Below, in pieces: positions 1-10,139 of a stretch of DNA of 64,000 nucleotides. The notes under the pieces are model-generated. The model saw only the letters and a list, made by a program, of their open reading frames with translations, was not told where the DNA came from and made no database searches. The DNA is from Paracoccaceae bacterium (GTDB lineage Bacteria; Pseudomonadota; Alphaproteobacteria; Rhodobacterales; Rhodobacteraceae). Position 1 is the stretch's first letter; each line of letters opens with the position of its first letter. Made by a program: the position numbers and the translations under genes. The DNA lies in assembly GCA_014323785.1 (NCBI GenBank), contig JACONJ010000007.1:1-64000 (forward strand), written 5' to 3'.

Positions 1-173
1 AGAAGTGCTGTCAGATGCACCCGATCCAGTGCCCTGTCCCGCTTGGCCGCATCCTTCGGCTGTTTGATCGCCAGAAAGGCCACCTGACCAGGCCAGGACA
101 GCGACGGGAACGGCCTGGCATGCAATTCATTGGCCAGTTGAAACCGAAGCGGATGATCGTTGATGGGTGGCAT
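1..173 (-). CDS. DUF3422 family protein, N-terminal part (runs off the window edge)
   Basis: Reading the minus strand from an ATG at 173 gives 57 codons that begin MPPINDHPLRFQLANELHAR and continue into a hydrophobic strand (VAFLAIKQ). The HPLR..LANELHARPFP opening is the hallmark of the DUF3422 family of predicted membrane-anchored proteins, which are common in alphaproteobacteria. Only the N-terminus is present; a full member is several hundred residues. It diverges from pntA, so about 300 bases between the two starts hold both promoters. Family membership rests on the N-terminal motif; function is unknown. Confidence 0.8.
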   Translation of the reverse strand, partial: MPPINDHPLRFQLANELHARPFPSLSWPGQVAFLAIKQPKDAAKRDRALDRVHLTAL

Positions 174-482
174 GGCGCAGTTTCCTGCAAACTAAGGGGG
201 GATGTAACAAAATCTACCTGCCAGTAAACAAAAATATCCATGAAATACCTAGCGAGCGGTGCGCCATCGTATACACATAACGCGCCGCGTCAGCCAGTCG
301 ATGATATTCATCTGCGGGGGAAACGGTGGCCCGTGTTCAAACGCCTCTCTGTACCGATAGATAGGCCAGGCATCCCGGGGATCGTGGATCATGGGCGGGG
401 AAGGTATTGCCCAGATGCGCCGTTGCGTAACATCCGCCAGGTTGCTAAACGGAGAGTCTGTTGCAGCGAAAGCGAAAAGGGG

Positions 483-2063
483 ATGCCAGTGAAAATCGGG
501 GCACCAAAAGAAATCGAACCCGGCGAAGCCCGCGTGGCGATAACGCCGGACAGTGCGCTGCAATTGCAAAAACTGGGCCATGAATGCGCCATCGAGACCG
601 GCGCGGGAGAAGCGGCTGGCTTCTCTGATGCCGCCTATGAGGTAGCCAGCGTGCAAATCCACAAAACGGCTGCCAGTTTGTGGGACGCCGTGGATGTGGT
701 GGCCAAGGTTCGCCCGCCCACGGAAACCGAGGCCAGGAACCTGACCCATGGCCAGCTTTTGATCTCTTTCTTTTATCCCGGTGCCAATGACGAACTGATG
801 GAACTGGCAAAGGGCAAGGGTGCCAATGTCATCGCCATGGATATGGTTCCACGGATCAGCCGTGCGCAAAAGATGGACGCACTGAGTTCCATGGCTAATA
901 TCGCAGGTTACCGTGCAGTGATCGAGGCGGGCAGCAATTTTGGCCGCTTTTTTACCGGCCAAGTGACGGCGGCGGGCAAGGTGCCACCAGCAAAGGTTCT
1001 GGTTGTGGGCGCGGGCGTTGCTGGCCTTGCTGCCATTGGCACTGCCACATCCCTGGGCGCGATCACCTATGCCTTTGACGTGCGGCCGGAAGTGGCCGAA
1101 CAGATCGAATCCATGGGCGCAGAATTTGTGTTTCTGGCGTTTTCCGACGATGAGCTGCCCGATGGAGCCGAAACCGGGGGCTATGCGGCACCATCCACAC
1201 CTGCGTTCCAGGCGAAACAGCTTGAAAAATTCCGCGAGATCGCGCCGGAGATGGATATCGTCATCACCACCGCACTAATCCCCAACCGCCCGGCACCGGT
1301 ACTCTGGACCGCGGACATGGTAGAGAGCATGAAACCGGGGTCGGTTATCGTTGATCTGGCCGCTGAACGCGGTGGCAATTGCGCTTTGACACAGAGGGAT
1401 AAAAAAGTTGTCAGCGACAATGGTGTGACGATCATCGGCTACACGGATTTCCCATCGCGGATGGCGGCACAAAGTTCCACGCTTTATGCCACGAACATCC
1501 GCCATATGATAACCGATCTGACGCCCGGGAAGGACGGCCGGATCGTCCATAACATGGAAGATGACGTGATTCGCGGCGCGACCGTGACTTATGGCGGAAA
1601 AATTACCTTTCCGCCGCCGCCGCTAAAAAAGGCCGCGATTGCGGTGCAAAAAACGCAAAAGCCGAAAGAATCGACACCCGAGGATATCCGTGCGCAAGAA
1701 GCCGCCGCCTTCAAGGCGCAGACCAGGCAACAGGTCACGCTGATCGCGGCAGGCGGAGCCGCGTTGCTGGCCATCGGCCTGATCGCGCCAGCCAGTTTCA
1801 TGCAGCATTTTATCGTGTTCATCCTGTCGGTCTTCATCGGCTTCCAGGTGATCTGGAACGTGGCCCACAGTTTGCACACACCACTGATGGCGGTGACCAA
1901 CGCCATTTCCTCGATCATCATCCTGGGCGCACTGATACAGGTCGGATCAAGCACACACTTGATCACGATTCTTGCGGCACTTGGCATCTTCATGGCTGCG
2001 GTGAACATCTTCGGCGGCTTCCTTGTGACACGGCGCATGCTTGCCATGTTCCGGAAATCTTGA
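483..2063 (+). CDS. pntA: NAD(P) transhydrogenase subunit alpha
   Basis: A 526-residue protein. The NAD(H)-binding dI part opens with [19 protein letters not shown] and carries a Rossmann fingerprint [15 protein letters not shown] near residue 180; the last ~110 residues contain several hydrophobic helices, so the alpha subunit has dI and membrane parts fused as in E. coli. With PntB it couples proton re-entry across the inner membrane to hydride transfer from NADH to NADP+, supplying NADPH. An open frame extends upstream to 240, but family similarity begins only at 483, which is preceded by AAAAGGGG as ribosome binding site; a GTG at 489 is an alternative. pntB follows after 19 bases, so the two form an operon. 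Confidence 0.95.
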   Translation: MPVKIGAPKEIEPGEARVAITPDSALQLQKLGHECAIETGAGEAAGFSDAAYEVASVQIHKTAASLWDAVDVVAKVRPPTETEARNLTHGQLLISFFYPGANDELMELAKGKGANVIAMDMVPRISRAQKMDALSSMANIAGYRAVIEAGSNFGRFFTGQVTAAGKVPPAKVLVVGAGVAGLAAIGTATSLGAITYAFDVRPEVAEQIESMGAEFVFLAFSDDELPDGAETGGYAAPSTPAFQAKQLEKFREIAPEMDIVITTALIPNRPAPVLWTADMVESMKPGSVIVDLAAERGGNCALTQRDKKVVSDNGVTIIGYTDFPSRMAAQSSTLYATNIRHMITDLTPGKDGRIVHNMEDDVIRGATVTYGGKITFPPPPLKKAAIAVQKTQKPKESTPEDIRAQEAAAFKAQTRQQVTLIAAGGAALLAIGLIAPASFMQHFIVFILSVFIGFQVIWNVAHSLHTPLMAVTNAISSIIILGALIQVGSSTHLITILAALGIFMAAVNIFGGFLVTRRMLAMFRKS

Positions 2064-2082
2064 ACCGGCAGGGGTAGGGACA

Positions 2083-3591
2083 ATGGATTTCGGATTTACG
2101 GTTGCATCCTATGCAGTCGCGGGGGTTCTTTTTATCCTCTCGCTTGGCGGTCTATCGGGTCAGGAAAGTGCAAAACGTGCCGTTTGGTACGGCATCGCCG
2201 GGATGGCCATCGCGGTCGTTGCCACGATGATCGGGCCAGGCCAGGGGCTGTGGCTTCTGTCGATCATCTTGGTCGTTTGCGGGGCGGCTGTGGGTTATCA
2301 ACTGGCCACGCGGGTACAGATGACCCAAATGCCCGAGCTTGTGGCGATCATGCACAGCCTTGTGGGCTTGGCTGCCGTTTTTGTCGGCTTCAATGCCCAC
2401 ATTGAAATTGAACGTATCGCGGCAGAATTCGCGGGGGCGGATCTGGACTTCCCCCAGCCTGCAGGCCCGCTGAGTGAAGCCGCTTATGCACTTCTTGGCA
2501 CATTGTCGAATTTCGGCGCACTTGTGGGCAAGAAAACCGGGGTTGAGATCGGCATCCTGCAAATCGAACTGGCCCTTGGCATCTGGATCGGGGCGGTCAC
2601 CTTCACCGGGTCGGTTGTGGCTTATGGCAAGCTTTCCGGCAATTCCACCATGCTTCCCTTCAGGATTGATACCAGCGCAAGGCAATTGCCCGGTGGCCAT
2701 ATGCTGAACGCGGCTGCTGCTGCGTTATCGGCCATCCTGCTGATCATGTATCTTGGCGGGGCGGGCGGCTGGACGCTGATCCTTCTGGCAATTCTGGCGT
2801 TTTTCATCGGCTATCATCTGATCATGGGGATCGGCGGTGCGGACATGCCTGTTGTTGTGTCGATGTTGAACAGCTACTCTGGATGGGCGGCTGCGGCGAT
2901 CGGTTTTTCGCTGTCGAACGATCTTCTGATCATGGTAGGTGCTCTGGTCGGATCATCGGGTGCAATCCTCAGCTACATCATGTGCAAGGCGATGAACCGC
3001 TCCTTTGTCTCGGTGATCCTGGGTGGCTTTGGCGGTGCATCCGGTCCGGTGGCCAGGATCGAGGGTGAGCAGGTTGCCATCGACGCCGATGGTGTGGCCG
3101 CGGTTTTGAACGAGGCCGACAGCATTATCATCGTCCCGGGCTACGGCATGGCAGTAGCGCAGGCGCAGCAATCGGTCAGCGAGTTGACCCGGAAACTGCG
3201 CGCACAGGGTAAAGAGGTGCGCTTTGCCATCCACCCGGTCGCGGGGCGTCTGCCGGGGCATATGAATGTGCTTCTGGCCGAAGCGAGGGTTCCCTATGAC
3301 ATTGTGCTGGAGATGGAGGAGATCAACAACGATTTCCCCAAGACCGATGCGGTCATCGTCATCGGCTCAAACGATATCGTAAACCCCGCCGCGCAGGACG
3401 ACCCGAACAGCCCCATCGCTGGCATGCCGGTTCTGGAGGTGTGGAAGGCCAGGCAAGTCTTCGTTTCCAAGCGCGGGCAGGGTACGGGCTATTCCGGTAT
3501 TGAGAACCCGCTGTTCTTCAAAGAGAATACCCGCATGTTCTATGGAGATGCTAAAATATCGATCGACAGTCTGTTGCCGAAAATCGACTGA
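2083..3591 (+). CDS. pntB: NAD(P) transhydrogenase subunit beta
   Basis: A 502-residue protein with about nine hydrophobic segments in the first ~290 residues (dII, proton channel) and a soluble C-terminal NADP(H)-binding dIII domain with the typical [14 protein letters not shown] fingerprint, the [19 protein letters not shown] stretch and [11 protein letters not shown]. It partners PntA in the proton-translocating transhydrogenase. The ATG at 2083 is preceded by GGGGTAGGGA at 2071-2080 as ribosome binding site; the open frame technically extends back to 2041, but that overlaps pntA and lacks similarity. Full length for the family. Confidence 0.95.
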   Translation: MDFGFTVASYAVAGVLFILSLGGLSGQESAKRAVWYGIAGMAIAVVATMIGPGQGLWLLSIILVVCGAAVGYQLATRVQMTQMPELVAIMHSLVGLAAVFVGFNAHIEIERIAAEFAGADLDFPQPAGPLSEAAYALLGTLSNFGALVGKKTGVEIGILQIELALGIWIGAVTFTGSVVAYGKLSGNSTMLPFRIDTSARQLPGGHMLNAAAAALSAILLIMYLGGAGGWTLILLAILAFFIGYHLIMGIGGADMPVVVSMLNSYSGWAAAAIGFSLSNDLLIMVGALVGSSGAILSYIMCKAMNRSFVSVILGGFGGASGPVARIEGEQVAIDADGVAAVLNEADSIIIVPGYGMAVAQAQQSVSELTRKLRAQGKEVRFAIHPVAGRLPGHMNVLLAEARVPYDIVLEMEEINNDFPKTDAVIVIGSNDIVNPAAQDDPNSPIAGMPVLEVWKARQVFVSKRGQGTGYSGIENPLFFKENTRMFYGDAKISIDSLLPKID

Positions 3592-3882
3592 TCGACACCG
3601 GAACCGGGGGCCGCTTACCGGTCGCCCCGGCCGCTTTGTGCATTGTGTTGACCATCGGCTGTGCACCTGCCGCGGGGACTGACCCTGCACGGGATACCAT
3701 CACATGCGCCTTGTTTTGATCATCACCGCCTTGCTCCGGACCGCCCGCACCGCCATTGCGCGATGTGCGGTTTTATATCCACGGACACCTGTTGGGATGT
3801 CATGTCTTTTAGCCAGGCGGTGCATCCAGCCCGGCCGGGTATCAGCCAGAACTCATAAGCCTGTGCCCGGTGGTGCGCGACC
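3592..3882. other. Intergenic stretch after pntB without a confident gene
   Basis: These 291 bases hold one short plus-strand frame (3704-3886, 60 codons) that starts with a hydrophobic signal-like MRLVLIITALL but soon loses any protein-like pattern and slightly overlaps the next start. It may be the remnant of a small exported protein; it is not called as a gene. Confidence 0.4.
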
Positions 3883-4452
3883 GTGAATACGCCCGCGCAT
3901 CTGCTTCTGGGGGCGGCGCTCTTTGCCCGGCCCGGACGGCGGGGTACCACACCCGCCGCGCTGCTCGGGGCCCTGGTGCCCGATATGTCGCTTTATCTGA
4001 TGGCTGGCACTGCCCTGTTCCTGCTGCAAATTCCGCCGCAGGTCGTGTTTGATGAGCTCTATTTCTCGGACAGCTGGCAAACGGTCTTTGCCATCGACAA
4101 TTCGATCTTCCTTTGGGGTGCGGTCTTTGCCTTTGGGCTGTGGCGGCGGGTGCCATGGGTCATGGCCTTCGCCGGGGCGGGCCTGATCCATTTGGCGACG
4201 GATTTTGCCCTGCATCATGACGATGGGCGCCCGCATTTTTGGCCCCTGACTATGTGGGTCTTTGAAAGCCCGCTCAGCTATTGGGACAGCCGCCAGGGTG
4301 CCTGGCTGGTGGCCCCTCTTGAAGGGCTTTTGGCCGCGCTCTGCTTGGGTCTGCTGTGGTGGCGGTTTACGCATTGGGCGGCGCGGCTTGGCTGGATCAC
4401 GCTTTTTGCCTTGCAGGTCTATGTTATCCGGCACTGGCTTGTATTCTTTTGA
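3883..4452 (+). CDS. Multi-pass membrane protein (YdjM-like; often mislabelled CobQ in Rhodobacterales)
   Basis: A 189-residue protein from a GTG start (MNTPAHLLLGAALFARPGRR). It has four or five hydrophobic helices and conserved acidic and histidine residues (PDMSLY, HLATDFALHHDDGRPHFWP) like those in YdjM/metal-dependent membrane hydrolases. Relatives in Rhodobacterales are often labelled 'cobalamin biosynthesis protein CobQ', but nothing here resembles a glutamine amidotransferase. The HxxxDFxxHHDDG cluster could bind metal; this is inference. It stands alone, about 180 bases ahead of the DUF1178 gene. Confidence 0.7.
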   Translation: MNTPAHLLLGAALFARPGRRGTTPAALLGALVPDMSLYLMAGTALFLLQIPPQVVFDELYFSDSWQTVFAIDNSIFLWGAVFAFGLWRRVPWVMAFAGAGLIHLATDFALHHDDGRPHFWPLTMWVFESPLSYWDSRQGAWLVAPLEGLLAALCLGLLWWRFTHWAARLGWITLFALQVYVIRHWLVFF

Positions 4453-4634
4453 TTTGTGTCAGGGTTGCCCTTTATCGCCATGTGATCAGGCCGCGCTGTC
4501 CTTTGCCCGGGAAAGCCGCGGCCCGGGTGAAGGAATTGGAACCTGGGCTTATTCTGCGGGAATTTGACCCGGCCCGGTTGCGGCAAAGGGATATTACTTG
4601 AACGCGTCGCAAATCTGCGTAGGTTGTTCTGACT

Positions 4635-5111
4635 ATGATCCGATACGCGCTGAAATGTACCAATGGCCATCGCTTTGAAAGCTGGTTCCAATCGGCGGAT
4701 GCTTTTGAGGCACTGACCAGGCGCGGCCTGCTGACGTGCACGGTGTGCGGGTGCAGTGATGTGTCAAAGGCCATGATGACCCCCCAGGTAAAGATAGGTG
4801 AAGATGTACCCCCCGCGGACGATGCTTCCCGCCCTCCGGTGCCTTCTGTACCCGCCAGGACTGCGGCACCAGTACTTAAGGCCGAGGCGCACCCGCTGGA
4901 GGCCGCGATCAGGGCAATACGCAAGCATGTCGAAGAGAACTCAACCTATGTCGGCGGTAAATTTGCGTCCGAGGCACGGGCGATCCATCTGGGCAACGCG
5001 CCAGACCGGCTCATCCATGGAGAGGCAAGCCCGGAGGAGGCGAAATCCCTGGTTGAAGACGGCGTACCCATCGCGCCATTGCCGGGGGGTCCGCGATCAA
5101 AGAGCAACTGA
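4635..5111 (+). CDS. DUF1178 family protein
   Basis: A 158-residue soluble protein starting MIRYALKCTNGHRFESWF, with an early Cys-His pair (C8, H12) and a CTVCGC cluster near residue 35, as in a zinc ribbon. The C-terminal half (RKHVEENSTYVGGKFASEAR, then RLIHGEASPEEAKSLVEDGVP) is the conserved DUF1178 signature. The family is widespread in alphaproteobacteria and has no assigned function. Length matches the family. It ends about 110 bases before the accessory patch at 5.2 kb. Confidence 0.92.
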   Translation: MIRYALKCTNGHRFESWFQSADAFEALTRRGLLTCTVCGCSDVSKAMMTPQVKIGEDVPPADDASRPPVPSVPARTAAPVLKAEAHPLEAAIRAIRKHVEENSTYVGGKFASEARAIHLGNAPDRLIHGEASPEEAKSLVEDGVPIAPLPGGPRSKSN

Positions 5112-5222
5112 CACCAATCCATAACGTAGCATGAGTTCTTCCAGGGAAAGGGAAAACTGCCTCTGGAATCCGATTTGTGCAACAAAGCCATGCACCAGGT
5201 TGAAACAGACTGAAAGGGCCAG

Positions 5223-6983
5223 ATGATTACCGATGACGAAATCCGCAGGCAGCTCCGTTTGGGGGAGGATAGCCGATGGGAATTCAAGCAGATTGAATTC
5301 AGGGGCAACAAACCTTTTAGCCCCAAAAGGGAAGATCTGGCGGATGAAATTGGCGCATTCGCCAATGCAGAGGGCGGAATCCTGCTTTGCGGGGTAACTG
5401 ACGGCGGAGACATTCAAGGCATGTCACGTGAACAGTTGAAAAAACTGGATCGTCTTCTGGCGGAAGTCTGTAGTGACACGATTAAACCGCCGTTGTGCCC
5501 CGCAATTTACCACAGAGAGATTGATGACAAGGCATTCATAGTCGTTGAAATTCCACGGGGTGAAGCACTGCACACGCGAGATGGGCAGGCGTTTCGCCGC
5601 GTTGGCGGAAGAAAAAGCAAACTAACCGAAGATGAAAAGCTGCGGCTGGCGAACAATCGTGCTCAGCACCGGTATCGCTGGTTTGACAAGCAGACTGTAC
5701 CCGGAACAGGGTTCGAAACCCTTGACAGGCAACTTTGGGAACCGTTGTTAAGTGCCACAGGGGCTGCTGACCCAGAGCGCGGATTGCTGAATCTCCGGCT
5801 TCTTGCGCTGGATCAGTTCGGCATTGTTCGTGCAACAAACGCCGGAATACTGCTTTGCACACAGACACCGCAAGACTGGTTGCCGCGTGCCATGATCATC
5901 GCAACGCATTATCGGGGCTCTGATCGCGCTTCCGGGCAGCTGGATGCCCGGGAAATTACGGGTCCACTTGCCCAACAGATTTCGGAAGCCGTTCAGTTTG
6001 TCATCCGCAACATGCGCGTTTCCGCACGCAAGACGCCTGCGCGGGAAAATCTTGCTCAATATAGCAAGGATGCTGTATTTGAAGCGGTCGTTAATGCGGT
6101 CGCGCATCGGGATTATGCCATGTCATCCCGAAACATCCGTTTGTCCATGTTTAAGGACCGTCTGGAAATCGAGTCACCCGGCACTCTTCCAAATGGCATG
6201 ACCATCGAAGGTATGGAATCAAGCTAGGCCACACGGAACGAAGTTATCACCTCCGTATTCGGTCGTATCCCTGTTGCCGATACAGCAGGTTCTGACCATC
6301 GCAGGTATTTGATGGAGCGCAGGGGGGATGGGGTGTCGATTATCCGGGCTAAAACCAGGGAAACAGCAGGTAAATTACCCGATTATGAACTGGTCGATGA
6401 ATCGAGTCTGGTATTGCGCATTCCTGCCGCCAGGCTCGAGATTGTTCCTGCGGATGCAACAGTTGCTGTGCATTCCAAAGGCGATGTCCTTGCCGGTATT
6501 GAAGTGCTTGCGCTCTTTCCCAACAAGACTTGGGTTCGGGCCATAACCGATGAGACTGGTTGTGCGACGCTGAACCTTTACACAACAAATCTGCCGATGA
6601 CGGTTTACGCGGCCGGGCACGGTTACGCAGCCGGGCTGATGCGCGAATGGGTGCCAGGGCAGGGTGGATTGACGCTGGAACTCAAAACGCTTGCCCTTGG
6701 TGGTTCCGTAATTTTTGAAAATGCTACAGGGCACCTCCCCGGATTGAATGGCCGGCTGAATCCGATACTTGATACGTCTGATCGGACGTATCTGTATGCT
6801 GACAATATCGCAATTGATGAAGGAAAACAGCAACCGGTAACGTTTTTTCCGGGTAGACCAATACGGCTTACAGACGCCTATGGGGTGGAAATGTCAGTTA
6901 CAATTATTGATATTACAGGGCGATCTGCTCTGGTTGAATACCAGCCCTTTCTTTGTCATCCTCTTTACGAAGAAGACGCTTAA
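5223..6983 (+). pseudogene. AlbA_2 / HATPase putative DNA-binding protein, interrupted by an in-frame TAG
   Basis: One reading frame codes for 586 residues but has TAG at codon 335 (6225-6227). Before it: an AlbA_2 (Schlafen-type) domain (residues about 15-130; EFKQIEF, DEIGAFANAEGGILLCGV) and the start of a HATPase_c_4 domain with its N-box VVNAVAHRDYAMS near residue 290. After it, the same frame continues in perfect family register (ATRNEVITSVFGRIP, then RRYLMERRGDGVSII), ending at 6983. Relatives have Gln here (S-Q-A-T-R-N-E), so a single CAG-to-TAG change explains the stop. The N-terminal product is 334 residues; a TTG at 6309 or ATG at 6312 could restart the C-terminal half. Such proteins are putative transcriptional regulators or defence-associated ATPases. 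Confidence 0.88.
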
Positions 6984-7022
6984 GAAGGCTACACGTCGAA
7001 CGAAAAAACAACCGGCCCTCAC

Positions 7023-7607
7023 CTATGCGGAACCGGCGGTAAGGGTGCCCGTTTTGCCCGGATGTTGGGCACCGGGCTTTTCGCGCCAGACGAACATGAC
7101 CCGCACGGGGATCCGGTACTTGTCGGCCAGCCGCGCCGTTTCTTTCCACGCGGTATTAGCAGACACATACTGGATTGAAAGCCCGAGTTCATGATAATAC
7201 TGGTAGCTGTATTCTTCACACTTGAAAACCTCGGCCCCAACCTCCAATTCCCGAACCAGTTGCTCACCTTCCAATCCTGTAGATTGCTTCACTGCCGCAA
7301 TCATACCAACCGTGACGTACATCCATTTCGGGTTCCGTATCGGTTTTCCGTCTATCAATGCCTCGACCAGCTTCGTATGGGTAAGGTTTGGCACAGTTTC
7401 AAATGTCATGAAGTCATCATCTGACATATCGGATGTGCCCGGCACGTCATGGTCACGTTCCAAGCCGAGCTCCTCTATTACGAATTGGGTGATGTGGTCA
7501 ATCGTTTCACTTGGTGACCTAGCACCGAACCAGAGTTTGAGCATGCCGATATCGGCAAATGTTGCGTCACTGATCTGAACCTTCACAGGCACGATGAATA
7601 CCTCCAT
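7023..7607 (-). CDS. Unassigned protein with ribbon-helix-helix-like N-terminus
   Basis: A 194-residue protein not recognised with confidence. The start (VKVQISDATFADIGMLKLW, then SETIDHITQFVIEELG) has the beta-strand plus two-helix look of a ribbon-helix-helix or SeqA-N-like DNA-binding unit. The second half has a conserved-looking frame NPKW ... SIQYVSANTAWKETARLA ... VRVMFVWREKPGAQHPGKTG; I recall similar endings in uncharacterised proteins of accessory regions but cannot verify it. The ATG at 7607 is used; a GTG at 7628 would add seven residues. It is convergent with the broken AlbA_2 gene, 39 bases away, in the same AT-richer patch, so both may have arrived together. Confidence 0.7.
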   Translation of the reverse strand: MEVFIVPVKVQISDATFADIGMLKLWFGARSPSETIDHITQFVIEELGLERDHDVPGTSDMSDDDFMTFETVPNLTHTKLVEALIDGKPIRNPKWMYVTVGMIAAVKQSTGLEGEQLVRELEVGAEVFKCEEYSYQYYHELGLSIQYVSANTAWKETARLADKYRIPVRVMFVWREKPGAQHPGKTGTLTAGSA

Positions 7608-7682
7608 CAACGGAAACCAACCAAACACCTAACATTAAATCCGATCCGGGGCAATATGCGGAAGGATCGCCCGGTGCCCGGT

Positions 7683-8279
7683 TCAGACGATGGGGCTGAT
7701 AATGATCTCTACCCGGCGGTTCATATGCCTTCCCTCGGGCGTCAGGTTTGTGGCCACGGGTGCGTCTTCCCCACGGCCGAAAGTGCGCACGCGAGAGGGG
7801 CTGACGATGCCCTGTTCCAGAAGCACCCTCACCACTGCCGAGGCGCGGTGGCCAGAGATCTCCTGATTGTAAGCGGCCGAACCCGTATTGTCCGTGTGGC
7901 CGATCACATCCACAGTGCTGTCGGGATACTGCCAGAGGTTCCGGGCCAGGGCGCGGATGTCGGTTTGCAGGTTTGCGCGGAGCGCGGAGCCGTCGACGTC
8001 AAACAGGATGCCCTCTGGCATCGTCACGATTATCTCTGAGCCAGTGTTCCGGATATCGATCTGCTGATTGGCCATCGAGGCACGCAAGTCCTGGGCCTGC
8101 CGGTCAAGCATATGGCCAATTGTGCCACTGGCGAACGTACCGTCTGCCGCGCTGGGCACAGCACCCGAAATCGCCCCGTCCTGGGCGTGCCCGCCATCGG
8201 GGCTGGTGCTCTGCACGCAGCCTGTCAGCACCAGAACGGCGATGCAGCAGGCGATGCTGCCGGTTTTCCCAGGGATCAT
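7683..8279 (-). CDS. OmpA-family lipoprotein
   Basis: A 198-residue protein with a lipoprotein signal (lipobox LTGC, modified Cys21), a ~80-residue spacer, and a C-terminal OmpA peptidoglycan-binding domain from about residue 85 (GILFDVDGSALR, VIGHTDNTGS, SGHRASAVVRVLLEQGI, GRGEDAPVATN, MNRRVEIII). The Asp and Arg that contact diaminopimelate in OmpA domains (TDN and NRRVEI) are present. It likely anchors the outer membrane to peptidoglycan. Monocistronic, with about 140 bases to the next gene upstream. Confidence 0.93.
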   Translation of the reverse strand: MIPGKTGSIACCIAVLVLTGCVQSTSPDGGHAQDGAISGAVPSAADGTFASGTIGHMLDRQAQDLRASMANQQIDIRNTGSEIIVTMPEGILFDVDGSALRANLQTDIRALARNLWQYPDSTVDVIGHTDNTGSAAYNQEISGHRASAVVRVLLEQGIVSPSRVRTFGRGEDAPVATNLTPEGRHMNRRVEIIISPIV

Positions 8280-8420
8280 TCTTTGCCCTTTCCCAGGCTG
8301 GATTGTCGGCCCGGGGCCACCCGGGTCTGCTTATGATGCACGTATAACAGTGTCGCTTGCGGGCGTAAAGGGGAAATGCAGGCGGACAGAAACGCGCCAT
8401 TGCCGCACCTGCCCCGCGGC

Positions 8421-9293
8421 TCAGGCGTGTTCCCGCGCGTCGGCCTCGGCATGTTCCCAGGCCAGCATCGCGCGTTTGATTGGCAGGCCCCAGTGATACC
8501 CCGCCAAGGCCCCGGAGGTACGGATTGCCCGGTGGCAGGGGATCAGCCAGCTGACCGGATTGCGCCCCACGGCGGAGCCCACGGCGCGCGCGGCCTTCGG
8601 GTTGCCAATGGCGCGGGCGATTCCGGAATAGGTCGTGACCTGGCCAGAGGGGATGCCAAGAAGTGCTTCCCACACCTTGATTTGAAAGGGTGCGCCGATC
8701 ATGTGCAGCCGCGCCTTACCGCTTTGGCTGAAGGCGGCGTTCACCCAACCGGCCAGGGGTGCAGCATCTTTGACAAAGGTGGCCTTGGGCCAGCGGGCGG
8801 TCATGTCGGCCAGGGCCGCAGTGCGCCCGATTTCAGCGGCAAAGGCCAGGCCGCAAATCCCGCGGTCTGTGCCCAGGGCCAAAGCCTCACCAAACGGGCT
8901 GTCGAACCAGCCGTAGCGGATGGTGAGCCCTTGGCCACCGCGTGCGTAATCCCCCGGGCTCATCGCTTCCCATCGCAGGAACAGGTCATGCAGCCGCCCG
9001 CCGCTGGACAGGCCCGTTCCGGCCACTGTGCCAAGCACCGTGAAGCGGTTGGCAAGCAGCCGCCTGGCGTGGTCCAGCATCAGGTATTGCTGGTAGCGTT
9101 TGGGCGATACACCAACCCACTGGCTGAACACCCGTTGCAAATGCGCGGGGCTCATCGACAGGGCGCGGGCCAGTTCCTCTAACGAGGGGCCCGGCGGCGG
9201 GGCGGCATCAATCACATCCATCGCGCGGCGCACGACATTGTAGTGATAACGGGATTCGGTCTGATCGCTGTGGTTCTCGGTTGTATGGGTCAT
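8421..9293 (-). CDS. Ada-like protein: AraC-type HTH plus O6-alkylguanine-DNA methyltransferase
   Basis: A 290-residue protein. Residues about 15-105 are an AraC-type helix-turn-helix (LEELARALSMSPAHLQRVFS, GVSPKRYQQYLMLDHARRLL). The C-terminal half is a methylated-DNA-cysteine methyltransferase with the active-site motif IPCHRAI and the DNA-recognition segment ARAVGSAVGRNP. It repairs O6-methylguanine by irreversible transfer to the PCHR cysteine. The N-terminal zinc-binding phosphotriester domain of E. coli Ada is absent, so methyl-phosphotriester sensing is unlikely. The minus-strand frame stays open upstream to 10037, but that part is antisense to nth; family similarity starts at the ATG at 9293. 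Divergent from nth, another DNA-repair gene. Confidence 0.93.
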   Translation of the reverse strand: MTHTTENHSDQTESRYHYNVVRRAMDVIDAAPPPGPSLEELARALSMSPAHLQRVFSQWVGVSPKRYQQYLMLDHARRLLANRFTVLGTVAGTGLSSGGRLHDLFLRWEAMSPGDYARGGQGLTIRYGWFDSPFGEALALGTDRGICGLAFAAEIGRTAALADMTARWPKATFVKDAAPLAGWVNAAFSQSGKARLHMIGAPFQIKVWEALLGIPSGQVTTYSGIARAIGNPKAARAVGSAVGRNPVSWLIPCHRAIRTSGALAGYHWGLPIKRAMLAWEHAEADAREHA

Positions 9294-9479
9294 GCTTGGC
9301 CTCCTGTTGCCAGACAGGCTAGGGGGGCAGGCGTAGCGGTGCGACCCGGTTCTTGCGCGAAATCGCCCGGTCCCATCGCCCGGTCCTACGGCGGGAGCGG
9401 CCATCGGCCGCGCACATCCCCGCCCTTTCCGGTCAGTTCGGGCTTGCCCGTCGGGGGCTTCGGGCTCTATGCAAGGGGC

Positions 9480-10139
9480 ATGGCCAAGCAACTGTCCTAT
9501 CACGTCATCCACAAGATTTTCTCTCGCTTCCGTGCGGCCCGGCCGGAACCAAAGGGGGAGCTGCATCACACCAACGCCTATACGCTGCTCGTTGCCGTTG
9601 CCCTGTCGGCGCAGGCAACGGATGCAGGCGTCAACAAGGTGACCAGGGCACTGTTCAAAGCTGCCGACACGCCGCAAAAGATGCTGGATCTGGGCGAAGA
9701 GGCACTGATCGAACACATCAAGACAATCGGGCTGTTCCGCAACAAGGCCCGGAATGTAATGAAACTGAGCCGCCTTTTGGTTGGGGACTACGGGGGCGAG
9801 GTGCCCTCGTCCCGCGCGGCACTGCAATCCCTGCCTGGGGTGGGGCGCAAGACCGCCAATGTGGTGCTGAACATGTGGTGGCGGCACCCGGCACAGGCGG
9901 TGGATACGCATATCTTTCGCCTGGGCAACCGTTCGGGGATCGCGCCGGGCAAGGATGTCGACGCGGTCGAGCGCGCCATCGAGGATCACATCCCGGCGGA
10001 GTTTCAGCTTCACGCCCATCACTGGATGATCCTGCATGGCCGCTACGTCTGTGTCGCGCGCAAGCCCAAATGCGGTGGCTGCATTATCCGTGACCTGTGC
10101 CAGTTTGAGGAGAAGACCAAAGATGACGGACAGTTATGA
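9480..10139 (+). CDS. nth: Endonuclease III
   Basis: A 219-residue base-excision-repair glycosylase/lyase. It has the helix-hairpin-helix SLPGVGRKTANVVLN with the catalytic Lys (GRKTA), the downstream catalytic Asp in AVDTHIFRLGNR, and a C-terminal cysteine cluster for a 4Fe-4S centre (CVARKPKCGGCIIRDLC; C-x6-C-x2-C-x5-C spacing). It removes oxidised pyrimidines. The ATG at 9480 follows AAGGGGC; the frame is open further upstream but without similarity. The next gene starts 17 bases before this stop, so the two are translationally coupled. Confidence 0.95.
   Translation: MAKQLSYHVIHKIFSRFRAARPEPKGELHHTNAYTLLVAVALSAQATDAGVNKVTRALFKAADTPQKMLDLGEEALIEHIKTIGLFRNKARNVMKLSRLLVGDYGGEVPSSRAALQSLPGVGRKTANVVLNMWWRHPAQAVDTHIFRLGNRSGIAPGKDVDAVERAIEDHIPAEFQLHAHHWMILHGRYVCVARKPKCGGCIIRDLCQFEEKTKDDGQL

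Noticed and set aside
240-482. N-terminal extension of pntA
   Set aside because: 81 extra codons with no similarity; the family N-terminus and a ribosome site are at 483.
7191-7578. Plus-strand frames across the unassigned gene
   Set aside because: The minus-strand frame is longer and has a conserved protein pattern; these have none.
9294-10037. Upstream extension of the Ada-like gene
   Set aside because: The extra 248 codons are antisense to nth and carry no Ada zinc domain.
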